From assembly GCA_964599885.1 (NCBI GenBank), contig CAZRHH010000026.1, positions 1 to 36,004 on the forward strand: a stretch of 36,004 bases of DNA, in the 5' to 3' direction. This document shows positions 17,501 through 24,986 of this stretch, piece after piece (the stretch's first letter is position 1; each line of letters begins with the position of its first letter). The notes under the pieces are model-generated. The model was not told the DNA's origin. It saw nothing but the letters and a program-made list of their open reading frames with translations, and ran no database searches. This DNA comes from CAZRHH01 sp964599885. Its GTDB lineage: Bacteria; Chloroflexota; Dehalococcoidia; DSTF01; JACRBR01. The position numbers and the translations under genes were made by a program.

Positions 17501-18117
17501 GTGACGTCCACCGAATCGGCCCAGAGCGCGTCGAACCAGCGCTTGAGTTCCGCCATCTCGGCGTCGCCGGTGACGCGGACGTTCAGCTCGGTGTTGCCGG
17601 TGAACCCCGCCAGCGTGAAGTTCGACGAGCCGACGATCGCGGAGCCGGGTTCGGCGTGCTGCGGGTCGTACCAGCAGAGATACGCCTTCGCGTGCAGCCG
17701 GCTCTTCACGTACGTGCGGATCTCGATGCGGCCGCTGGCGATGAAGTCGCGCAGCGTGCGCACGTCCGCCTGCGCTTCCGCCGTCTGCGGCATCTGCGCG
17801 ACGCCAGTGGCGATCGCCTCGACCTCCTCGGCGGCGACTTCGGCGCGCTTGCTCTTGCGCACCATCTCATCGGCCTCGACACGCTGCCGCAGCGCTTCCT
17901 GCTGCTGCAGGTGCCGCGCCACCTCTTCGATCGTCTCGCGGTCGGTACGCCCGACCAGCAGCCGCACACGGTCGAGCCGCGTTAGATCCTCGGCCACCGC
18001 GCTGAAGCCGGACGCGTAGAAGTAGCCGACGGCGATGTCGGCCGCCTGCGCGCTAGCCAGCATGTGCTTGAGCCGATCGAGCAGCGTGGGGTCAGTCGTG
18101 GCGTGGAGGATGTTCAT
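14584..18117 (-). CDS. PLD-domain SNF2-family helicase (putative restriction/translocase subunit)
   Basis: 1177 residues, intact. N-terminal phospholipase-D-like domain: His142-x-Lys144 in SRLHAKAYLCW with GSSNFTLAGF (163-172), a single HKD-type half site. SNF2 motor: motif I GDVVGLGKT (279-287), DEAH box VDEAHNFRN (375-383), motif III LLSATP (405-410), then motif V LITTDVLSEGQNLQ and motif VI QRFGRVDRIG in the second RecA lobe. A long helical C-terminus of about 300 residues follows, with no recognised domain. Its ATG overlaps the stop of the methyltransferase gene (ATGA). PLD folds serve as nucleases in some restriction enzymes (for example BfiI), so this may be the cleaving and translocating subunit. 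Nuclease activity is inferred. It resembles DISARM-type helicases in general architecture, but no drmA or drmB partner is present. Confidence 0.85.
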   Translation of the reverse strand: MNILHATTDPTLLDRLKHMLASAQAADIAVGYFYASGFSAVAEDLTRLDRVRLLVGRTDRETIEEVARHLQQQEALRQRVEADEMVRKSKRAEVAAEEVEAIATGVAQMPQTAEAQADVRTLRDFIASGRIEIRTYVKSRLHAKAYLCWYDPQHAEPGSAIVGSSNFTLAGFTGNTELNVRVTGDAEMAELKRWFDALWADSVDVTQDIGEELDRSWALAETPPYHVYLKALYELYGDQIATPELELARRGGPELANFQLDAVRSALGIVDRHGGVFIGDVVGLGKTYIGAELLRQLQYTERYPPLIICPAGLVPMWERTNELFALGAEVVSMSRIAPPAGLQFDEDALEYVDEEAPADGVVLEEAYPNRGAVLVDEAHNFRNAASRRYRALQHYLDGGEHKAVLLSATPQNLGPKDIYYQLRLFLDDLNHGLPLEPLHLEEYFSAVQKWYAYRIELENWELDAAAYELQRAAKGAQKLAQPVPPTPPSVPLAKIEDVLNPTFIRRRRRDIKELYGDLIEIAGKPAIFPEPRLENPEYNLDRVYAKAGSFDALKQRLSAHTGARYLALKYLREDLKGDPAYRDLMRAGERIAGLIKHLLYKRLESSVAAFRSTLNVLMVSNRNFRSALDEGFVPIGATATRLLNGENFDPDELLELLQQEEERRKAARARRSKLVHAASDFDTADWCAALDADYEVLKDVYDRTAAITPDDDDKLQVLRQFLARNDVASGKLIIFSEAETTVRYLYDCLNADGKDPTIAMVSGANKNRLQSIVKRFAPKANLRPNEKGVQPEIRILITTDVLSEGQNLQDCNRVLNYDLHWNPVRFIQRFGRVDRIGTEHTEIYIHNMWPDTNIDQELDLTARLLRRIQSFHDFIGLDAPLLSTDERLNPDAMYRIYVEKRVDIDGDGDVLDEVASFQRGIALLQRLEQEDPELWATITNLPDGIRSAIRTRTPDAETLERSRFIQQAIEIEGAQLPLTTLKQAAGVSNPFENPQPGESVAVFRTGDHTGTYAVASDGKPRSISAGQLLSAIECGPQERAAPLPADTNERVMAAYSQYRDDFASRLGRARRPGRDTRIRRYLSKHLRLAIDEAADDVDEQRRIDVLQRIFLDHLHSNVQAELGEVRKMELTGRALIVRLEALRQRFKLNPPDDGDDEPDPDAIQVTRIICSDGLVGD

Positions 18118-21100
18118 GCGGGCACGGCGACTTCGGATGAGTCGGCGACGTCGCCGGCCGTGGCGTACAACGAATCGACAATCGACTCGATCTGCGCTTC
18201 GAGTTCGGCGAGCCGTGCTGCTGCTTCTTCCGCAGGCTTGCCGTCGTGCTCGCGATACAGCGCAAGAATTTCATCGACGAGCTCGACGACGCTAGCTTGT
18301 GTCGCCGGCGACGCGACCGGGATCGGCAGCTTCTTCCAGTCGTCTGGGTAAATATGCAGTTTGCTTCTTTGGACTCCGCTAACCCAGACCTGCGCTGGTT
18401 TCGAATTCATCACGGCGAGGACGTACTTCAGCGCGAAACCCTTTGAAATTCGTTCCAGTTCCGCTCGTGGAGCTGTTTGGCGGAAGGGCGCACCGTATCT
18501 CGCCGTCTTCCGAATCGAGCGATTGTCAATAGCCTCAAGATAGTGCCACGGAACGAAGAGGCATGACGTATGGGTGGTGAGCCGCTGTTCCGAGTCATAC
18601 GCGACGGGCGCGGCTCCCGCAACGACAAGCGCTGCGAGCTTCTCCGGCGATTCATGCAGTTCTATAAAGGTCGGCCGCGCGAACTTTGCCGGCGCACGTT
18701 CCGTACCCCATTCGAGATATCGCGTTCGTTCGATCCACCAGCGGCGTACGTCCTTGCCTTCGAAGAAGGCCTTCGGATGACGGCCGTCTCTTCGTTTCGA
18801 TACGACATCGGCGGTCACGAACTCTCCCTTCCAATATCGATCATGGGAGTTCGCGCGCAACCCATAGCTCACATAGCAGATGCTCCCCAATTCCTCGAAC
18901 GCGGCGCTGGTTTGGCGCGTAGCTGGCGCACCGCTCCTGAACAGCACCCGCCCGGCGGCTTGCGGAACATCCGCCAGCGGCTCCGCGTTGATCGCAAAAT
19001 CATCGGGACTGTCACCCCATCTGCGAACACGAATCGGCGTGTGCGCCGGGGCGGCCGTCGCGCGCGCGACGTGTACGATCGTGTTGCGTACGCCGGCTTC
19101 GAAGAGCGGGATATCGGAACAGAAGTCGATGCGGCGCACCGTGCCTTCCGCGAGGAAGAACTCGTGCGAGCGTGTCGTGAATTTCGCCGAGTTGTAGGCG
19201 TCGGAGATGATGTAGATCATCTCACCGCGGTCCCGGAGCAGTTGGAACGCGCGCTCCATGAACGGGATGTACTCGTCCCATTTTTCGTAGAGCGTCTTGT
19301 ACAGCTTCATCTTCTTGAGGCGCTCGCGATACGCCTTCCACAGCGTGATGGCGGCTTGCCGCGCCTTCTCGTTCGGCTTCAGGTGTTTGAACTGCGCGTC
19401 CGCCCGCACGTAGGGTGGATTCGCGATGACAACGTCAAACCCGCCCTCGTCGAACACCTCCGCGAAGGCGATGCGCCAATCGACGGCGCCTTGGGGGCAC
19501 GGCGCATCGGTGGTCGCTCCTTCGAGTTCGTGATGGGCTGCTTTGATTTGCAAGAGGATGCGGGGCTTATCGTCCCCCCTCGCGGTCATGTAGTCGCCCC
19601 GCAGCTTTTTCAGGCCGGCTGACACTTCGTGTATCGCGTGGCTGAACAGATCGCTCGGCTCGGCGGGGTTCGGGGCGGTGAGGCTGTCGCCGTGTGCGAT
19701 CTTGAAGTCGAGGTTCGGCAGCGGCTCCGGCTTCGGGCCGTCGAACTCAATCGCGAGCGTCAACCATAGGCGGAGCATCGCGATGTTCGTCGCGAACTCA
19801 TCGATGTCGGCGCCGTAGAGGTTGCGCTCGATGATGTGCAGCTTCCGCTCGTAGAGGGTCTTTGCATCACTAGCAAGCTTCTCGCTGTACAGCACCTTCT
19901 GCAGCTCGATCAGTTCGTGCAGCATGCCGACGAGATACGCGCCGCTGCCGCACGCGGGATCGACGACCGTCACGTCGTCGAGCGCTTTGGACAACGACGT
20001 CGCCTGCGTGACATTGAGGTTGGTCACGTCGTGCTCATCGACGAACGCAGCGGCCGCCTCCGGCGTAAGGGCGGGCACGCGCGTCTCCAGATAGCCCTTC
20101 AGCGCTTCGCGGCACATGAACGCGACGACCTGGCGCGGCGTGTAATACGAGCCCGTCTCGTGACGGGCGGTCACCAGCCCTTCGAACACCTTGCCGAGCA
20201 TCTCCGGGTCGACAGCAACCTCAATGTCATACGGCGTACTCTCGCTGACGGTGAAGTTGAAGCGTTCGAACAGCTCATCGAAGATCAGATCGAACGCTTC
20301 ATCGGGAACGGTCGCGTCTTTACAGGCCTCGTCGATGCGGCTCTTCTCGAACAGCCCACCGTTGAGAAACGGCACGTCGCCGACCACTGATCGGAACCCG
20401 TAGCTTAGGTCGCGGCTGTCGGGATTGTTCAACGCGTCGAAGAACAATATGCGAAGGCGAATGGCGTAGAAGTTTTCGCCCGCCGTGGCGCGTGAAGCGG
20501 CGCGGAGGGCTTGCAAATAGTTGCGGTCGCCATTGAACGACAGCCATCCTTTGCGCTGTAGGAAATACACGAACATCAGGCGGTTGAACAGCGTCTGGCA
20601 GAACAGCCGCAGCGATTCCGGGTCGTCGATGCCGCCGATCATCGCCGTGACTTTCTCGAAGACGGTGCGGTACGTCTTGAAGAACTCCTTCGTGACGGGC
20701 GCAACATCAAACGCGGCGCCGATGCGCTCGGTGAGCTTAATGTTGCCGGTTGGCGGCTGGCCAATCTTGTTGAGCTGTTCGACCACGGTGCGGTAGTGCA
20801 GCCCGCGCTCGATGACCATGCGGCGGATGACGGTGCGATTCTTGGCGTCCGTCGGCGATGGCCAGATGATGTGCCAGAGCGTGTCCTTGTCGTCGCCATC
20901 GGGGCGAGCGGACAGCACGAGAAGGTGCTGGCGAAGCGGCGCTTCGAGCGCCTTCACCATCGTCCGTGCGACCGACGTCGTGATCTTCGCGTCGGGGATG
21001 CGCGCCCAGACGACGTGGACGCCGTCGAGCTGCGCGATGTGTGTGACGCGCGGGGCGCCGTGGTCGTCGCCGGCGATCTTCAGCTTCACGCCCGGCAGCG

Positions 21101-21245
21101 GCACGAGCCCCGTCTCGCGCTCGAAATCGATCTTTGCGACGAAGATCATGCGCAATTGGTGCTCGCGCTCGGCGGGCGGCGCCGTGAGCAGCGCGTCGAT
21201 GGCGTCCTTCAGGCGTCTCGGGTCGTCGGGATCGGTGTGTTGCAT
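18114..21245 (-). CDS. Eco57I/TaqI-like N6-adenine DNA methyltransferase
   Basis: 1043 residues, intact. The N-terminal 200 residues are of unknown fold. FVYFLQRKGWL (225-235), GSYYTPRQVV (365-374), SAM-binding motif I DPACGSGAYL (429-438), motif IV NPPY (609-612), and a C-terminal TaqI-like target-recognition region ending in a helix-rich tail follow. NPPY with this order of motifs indicates N6-adenine methylation. I see no PD-(D/E)xK motif in the N-terminus that would make it a self-contained type IIG enzyme, so cleavage may fall to the overlapping PLD-helicase gene. ATG 21245 has GGGGGAGA upstream. The unknown gene starting near 21893 precedes it by 102 bases on the same strand and may belong to the operon. 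Confidence 0.87.
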   Translation of the reverse strand: MQHTDPDDPRRLKDAIDALLTAPPAEREHQLRMIFVAKIDFERETGLVPLPGVKLKIAGDDHGAPRVTHIAQLDGVHVVWARIPDAKITTSVARTMVKALEAPLRQHLLVLSARPDGDDKDTLWHIIWPSPTDAKNRTVIRRMVIERGLHYRTVVEQLNKIGQPPTGNIKLTERIGAAFDVAPVTKEFFKTYRTVFEKVTAMIGGIDDPESLRLFCQTLFNRLMFVYFLQRKGWLSFNGDRNYLQALRAASRATAGENFYAIRLRILFFDALNNPDSRDLSYGFRSVVGDVPFLNGGLFEKSRIDEACKDATVPDEAFDLIFDELFERFNFTVSESTPYDIEVAVDPEMLGKVFEGLVTARHETGSYYTPRQVVAFMCREALKGYLETRVPALTPEAAAAFVDEHDVTNLNVTQATSLSKALDDVTVVDPACGSGAYLVGMLHELIELQKVLYSEKLASDAKTLYERKLHIIERNLYGADIDEFATNIAMLRLWLTLAIEFDGPKPEPLPNLDFKIAHGDSLTAPNPAEPSDLFSHAIHEVSAGLKKLRGDYMTARGDDKPRILLQIKAAHHELEGATTDAPCPQGAVDWRIAFAEVFDEGGFDVVIANPPYVRADAQFKHLKPNEKARQAAITLWKAYRERLKKMKLYKTLYEKWDEYIPFMERAFQLLRDRGEMIYIISDAYNSAKFTTRSHEFFLAEGTVRRIDFCSDIPLFEAGVRNTIVHVARATAAPAHTPIRVRRWGDSPDDFAINAEPLADVPQAAGRVLFRSGAPATRQTSAAFEELGSICYVSYGLRANSHDRYWKGEFVTADVVSKRRDGRHPKAFFEGKDVRRWWIERTRYLEWGTERAPAKFARPTFIELHESPEKLAALVVAGAAPVAYDSEQRLTTHTSCLFVPWHYLEAIDNRSIRKTARYGAPFRQTAPRAELERISKGFALKYVLAVMNSKPAQVWVSGVQRSKLHIYPDDWKKLPIPVASPATQASVVELVDEILALYREHDGKPAEEAAARLAELEAQIESIVDSLYATAGDVADSSEVAVPA

Positions 21246-21347
21246 CGGCGTCTCCCCCGTTTGACGCCGATTCTAGCACAGAGGTTCGTCAACGAGGCGG
21301 ATGGACAAGCGGTCGGCTTCAGGAGTCAGGCCACAGCGCGTCGCTGT

Positions 21348-21893
21348 CTAGAATGGACCCGAAGGCAAGTAGTCGAGGACTTCGTTGGCCCCTGGGCTCC
21401 ACATGTCGAGCTCAAGCTGGTTCCGGCGCGCCTCGGCCGCCGCCAACTTCTGCTTCGCGGCGCGCACCGTCGCCGTGTTGTCAGGCAGCCCGCGCCGTCG
21501 CAGCTTGACGACATACCACACAAGCGCCCGCTGCCGACGGTCGATTTCCACTGCCAGATCCACATGCTTCAACATCGCATCTCGCAGGACGTACGAAGCG
21601 AGTGCGCGTTCCCGCGGCGTGCCGCGCGCGGGCGTCGTTGTCGCTATCAACGAATCGGCGAGCGCTTCGGCAACGGTGACGGCGCCTACACGCGGAAACG
21701 CAGCGACGGCCTCGGGTTCGACCGCTTCCGAGCGTTGCCATCTGCCGTCCGCGATCGCCTCGACGACGGCTTCTCCGCCGTCGGGCATGATCACGCGGAA
21801 TACGGTTCCGTCCGGAGCGCGAGAGGGATGTGTGATGGTCGAGTATGCCGCGGCGCTGTCTTCGAATGGCTGCACGCCGCGAGCGTACCCCAT
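21348..21893 (-). CDS. Unknown protein upstream of the methyltransferase-helicase pair
   Basis: About 181 residues from ATG 21893; the frame is open to a TTG at 22046 (232 residues) and the true start is uncertain since neither has a good ribosome binding site. Sequence features: a beta-rich N-terminal part (TVFRVIMPDGGEAVVEAIAD), a central helix-turn region (GAVTVAEALADSLIATTTPA), then a long charged helical C-terminus (EIDRRQRALVWYVVKLRRRG and KQKLAAAEARRNQLELDMW), probably a coiled coil. No catalytic motif or family recognised. Same strand and close spacing suggest a third component or regulator of the system. The longer frame on the opposite strand here is a shadow. Confidence 0.5.
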   Translation of the reverse strand: MGYARGVQPFEDSAAAYSTITHPSRAPDGTVFRVIMPDGGEAVVEAIADGRWQRSEAVEPEAVAAFPRVGAVTVAEALADSLIATTTPARGTPRERALASYVLRDAMLKHVDLAVEIDRRQRALVWYVVKLRRRGLPDNTATVRAAKQKLAAAEARRNQLELDMWSPGANEVLDYLPSGPF

Positions 21894-22046
21894 GCTGGAC
21901 GTTGCAACGAGTCGCCGCTTAGGCGCGTCGGTCAACGTCCAAGTAGCGCGGTCTCTCGGATACACGATGACAACATTGTGCGCGAGCGAGTACGTGATTC
22001 CGCGACGATGCGCCAAGGGGCTTCCGACCGACGAGAACAGTCTCAA

Positions 22047-22476
22047 GCGGTTGAGTCAAATGAGGGGTGCATCGGCTCGAATTCACCTGAGGCACACGAA
22101 GCGTGTCCGCACAACTCTTTATCGCCAGCGCGTATCGAAGACGCGGCGCATCGCGTGCCATTCGAGCCACTATCGCCTGCAGTGCGGTGTTAATGGGAGT
22201 GGGGATGTTGTGGTAGGCGGCCGAGGAGCGCGGTCTCGCCGTTGAGGGGTCTCGATGCCGCGATCGGACCCGCCTCGAGACCATGCCGACCTACAGTCGG
22301 TGATCCTCGTTGACGATGCGCAGGGTAGGGCGTTAGCCAGACCGTGTCAGGGAGATCTCCCATGGGCACATGTAGCCGTCGGGCCGACTATCAGTACGTG
22401 TCGGCTCGCTGCGCCGATTTCAAATTTGGCAGTGTTCGCGCTCGTGGAACATGTCGACCCGCAGCGTTGAAGGAGC
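22047..22476. promoter_or_regulatory. Divergent intergenic region with two palindromic elements
   Basis: Lies between the restriction-like operon and the first kinase gene. It contains GGTCTCGA (22248-22255) with its exact inverted copy TCGAGACC (22275-22282), which could form a hairpin, and a perfect 12-base palindrome GGGAGATCTCCC (22350-22361). Either could be an operator. No coding sequence is supported and no clear -35/-10 pair stands out. Confidence 0.35.
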
Positions 22477-24345
22477 ATGACGGTGGCTTCGACGCATCTA
22501 CTGCGGTCTCAGCTTTCAAGCCTGCGCGCGCGAATCATCCTCCTCGTGGTCATAGCTCTTCTTCCCGCGTTTGGCCTGCTCATCTACACCGGACTGGAAC
22601 AGCGCCGTAACGACCAGGCAGCGGTCCGCGCTGAAGCGCTGCGTCTGACGCAGGTGGTGGCGAGCCAGCAGAACGCCGTAATCCAAAACTCGGAGGGGAT
22701 GCTCGCCGCTCTAGCCGGTCTTACAGCGGGCGCCAATCTGGACGAGGTCGACGCTACGCAGTGCGGCACCGTCTTCAGTAGCATCCTCAAACAGTTCGCC
22801 GCATTCGAGAACCTCGGACTCGTACGGTCCAACGGTGATGTCGTCTGCGCGGCTATTCCGATCGAAGGCCAGGTAAACGTCTCGGACCGACTCTACTTCC
22901 AGCGTGCAACTAAAGGCGGAGAGTTCGCAGTCGGTGACTACGAATTTAATCCTGGCACGCGCCTGTCCTCCTTGAATTTTGGCTATCCGGTCCTCGACGA
23001 CACAGGACAGACTAAAGCCGTGTATTTCGCGTCGCTCGACCTCGACTGGCTCAGTCAATTGGTGTCCGCCGTGAATCTGCCAGAGGGGGCAGTCATCAGC
23101 ATCATCGATAGAAAGGGTACGGTGGTGGCGCGGTTCCCAGACAACGATCGCGTCGGGCAGAACGTGTCCGACTCGCCTCTCGGGCGAGCGATCCTCGCGC
23201 AGGAGCAGGGCGTCTCTCAGCTCCCCGGGCTCGACGGCCAGGAACGCCTCTACGCGTTCGCGCCCCTGAGCGACAGCGCCGATGCCACGGCGTACGTGAG
23301 CATTGGCCTTTCGACATCTCATGCGTTTGCCGACGCCAACGGGACGCTCGCTCGGAACCTCGCGCTTCTTGGCGCCGTGGCGCTCCTCGCATTTGGCGCA
23401 GCTTGGTTTGGTGGCGATTGGTTCTTCCTAAGGCCGGTGAGCGCCTTGTCCGGCGCGGCCAAGCGCCTGGCAAGCGGCGACTTGCAGGCACGGGCGGGGC
23501 AGGCAACCGGCGGAGGCGAGCTTGCTGACCTGGCGCGCGCATTCGACGAGATGGCCCAGGCACTAGAGGAGAAGGAGACCGCTCGCCGACACGCAGCTGA
23601 TGCGCTCACCAAGAACATCACCGAGCTTGGACGATCTAACGCGGAACTGGAAGCGTTTACCTACAGCGTCTCGCACGATCTAAAAGAACCCCTGCGCACG
23701 CTCGAAGCCTTCAGCGGGTTCCTGACGGAGGACTATGGAGATCGTCTCGACGACCAGGGCAAGGAGTACCTCTCCAAGCTCGGCAAGGCGAGCGCGCGCA
23801 TGAAGCACCTCATTGAGAACTTGCTCGCCCTGTCCCGCATCAGTCGTCTCGCCGAGCCGCCCGCACCAACCGATGTTCGCCGCATTGTCTCCGCCGTGGT
23901 CGAAGGCATGCGCGCAACGCTGAATGAGCGCCACGCATCCGTCGAGGTGGCCGACGACATTCCACGAGTGCTCGCAGACTCGACGCGCATCGAGCAGATC
24001 TTCGGCAACCTCATCAGCAACGGAATCAAGTTCAACCAGAGCGATGCACCCCGCGTCACCATCGGCGTTCGCGGCATCGAAAACGGACAGGTCGTGCTCT
24101 ATGTCCGGGACAACGGGATCGGAATCGACCGTCAATACCACGAACGCATCTTCGGCATCTTCCAGCGCCTGCACCGGCGTGAGGAGTACGAGGGCACCGG
24201 CGCGGGGCTCGCGATCGTCCAACGTTCCGTCGAATCACTCGGGGGCCGCGTCTGGGTCGAGTCCAAGCCGGGCGCCGGTACGACGTTTCTGTTCACGCTG
24301 CCTCTCGCCGCCGGCGAGAGCGGCGCCGAACGAGTCGCAGCATGA
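22477..24345 (+). CDS. Membrane sensor histidine kinase (Cache-HAMP-HisKA-HATPase)
   Basis: 622 residues. TM1 at about 20-38 (IILLVVIALLPAFGLLIY), then an extracytoplasmic sensor of about 250 residues with Cache hallmarks (DRLYFQRATKGGEFAVGDY and later FASLDLDWLSQLV), TM2 at about 288-312 (LALLGAVALLAFGAAWFGG), HAMP, a short coiled coil, the phospho-acceptor box YSVSHDLKEPLR (His is the acceptor) and an ATPase domain with N box LISNGIKFN, G1 VRDNGIGID and G2 GTGAGLAI. ATG 22477 is preceded by GAAGGAG. It likely binds a small ligand outside the cell and phosphorylates the receivers downstream. Its catalytic half is closely similar to the kinase at 30962-32584, pointing to duplication. Confidence 0.9.
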   Translation: MTVASTHLLRSQLSSLRARIILLVVIALLPAFGLLIYTGLEQRRNDQAAVRAEALRLTQVVASQQNAVIQNSEGMLAALAGLTAGANLDEVDATQCGTVFSSILKQFAAFENLGLVRSNGDVVCAAIPIEGQVNVSDRLYFQRATKGGEFAVGDYEFNPGTRLSSLNFGYPVLDDTGQTKAVYFASLDLDWLSQLVSAVNLPEGAVISIIDRKGTVVARFPDNDRVGQNVSDSPLGRAILAQEQGVSQLPGLDGQERLYAFAPLSDSADATAYVSIGLSTSHAFADANGTLARNLALLGAVALLAFGAAWFGGDWFFLRPVSALSGAAKRLASGDLQARAGQATGGGELADLARAFDEMAQALEEKETARRHAADALTKNITELGRSNAELEAFTYSVSHDLKEPLRTLEAFSGFLTEDYGDRLDDQGKEYLSKLGKASARMKHLIENLLALSRISRLAEPPAPTDVRRIVSAVVEGMRATLNERHASVEVADDIPRVLADSTRIEQIFGNLISNGIKFNQSDAPRVTIGVRGIENGQVVLYVRDNGIGIDRQYHERIFGIFQRLHRREEYEGTGAGLAIVQRSVESLGGRVWVESKPGAGTTFLFTLPLAAGESGAERVAA

Positions 24346-24363
24346 CAAAGGGAGCACAACGAA

Positions 24364-24520
24364 GCGTCGTCTAGCTCGATGCACATCCATGAGGACATCG
24401 CAAAGGGCTATCGCCTCGGAACCAACATCTACATCCAGAAGCCCGCGAACCTGAAGCAAAGCCATCGAGGTGCTGGGACAATACTTGGGCACCTTCGCCA
24501 TCCTGCCGCCAGCAGCCTGA
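24364..24520 (+). pseudogene. Relic of a response-regulator receiver (C-terminal end only)
   Basis: Directly after the kinase stop, the sequence reads ASSSSMHIHEDIAKGYRLGT, then NIYIQKPANL, and after a shift near 24456 AIEVLGQYLGTFAILPPAA to TGA. This matches the last third of the receiver at 30520-30960 (GYRLGANTYIQK, AIAVLGEYWG). The phospho-Asp half is missing, so the protein is not functional. A deletion between the kinase and this gene plus one indel explains it. Confidence 0.7.
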
Positions 24521-24534
24521 GAAGTGGAGCAAGC

Positions 24535-24978
24535 ATGCAAAGCTACAAACCCGTTCAGCTCCTCCTTGTTGAGGACAATCCGGACGACGTGCTGATCACG
24601 CAGCGTGCACTTAAGCACAGCCGTGTTGCGAACGATCTCCACGTAACACGCGACGGGCAAGAAGCGCTCGACTTCCTGTTCCATCATGGCGACTGGGACT
24701 CCGACACGCCGCGCCCGGACCTCATCCTGCTCGATGTCAATCTTCCCAGGGTGAACGGCATGGAGGTCCTCCAGCAGATCCGCTCGAACCCGCAGCTATC
24801 GACGATCCCGGTGATCATGTTGACGGCCTCTGACCGCGAGGAGGATATCGTCAAAAGCTACCGCCTTGGGTCGAACACGTATATCCAGAAGCCGGTCGAG
24901 TTCGAGAAGTTCCTCCACGCCCTGGAGGTCCTGGGCGAGTACTGGATCGTGATCGCGAAGCTGCCGCCGGCGGCATAG
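24535..24978 (+). CDS. Single-domain response regulator (Rcp1-like receiver)
   Basis: 147 residues, receiver domain only. Acidic pocket VEDNPDD near the N-terminus, phospho-acceptor Asp in LILLDVNLPRVNG, Thr in VIMLTASD and conserved Lys in YIQKPVEF. With no output domain it should act by protein contact or as a phosphorelay shuttle, as Rcp1-type regulators do for KEPLR-type kinases. ATG 24535 has GTGGAG nine bases upstream. Nine bases separate its stop from the HD-GYP gene. Its opening YKPVQLLLVEDNPDDVLIT is nearly the same as the broken receiver at 30101-30500, so the two are paralogues. Confidence 0.9.
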   Translation: MQSYKPVQLLLVEDNPDDVLITQRALKHSRVANDLHVTRDGQEALDFLFHHGDWDSDTPRPDLILLDVNLPRVNGMEVLQQIRSNPQLSTIPVIMLTASDREEDIVKSYRLGSNTYIQKPVEFEKFLHALEVLGEYWIVIAKLPPAA

Positions 24979-24986
24979 GTTGAGAC

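Noticed and set aside
16801..17985. A 394-codon open frame opposite the helicase gene
   Set aside because: Its translation is Arg/Val/Leu-rich without motifs and it lies wholly antisense to the PLD-SNF2 gene with complete motifs; a GC-driven shadow.
14584..21245. Classical DISARM or BREX system
   Set aside because: Helicase and methyltransferase alone are not enough; no drmA, drmB, pglZ, brxC or brxL-like gene lies nearby in the window.
20796..22193. A 465-codon plus-strand frame
   Set aside because: Antisense to the methyltransferase N-terminus and the unknown gene; low-complexity Arg-rich translation with no family features.
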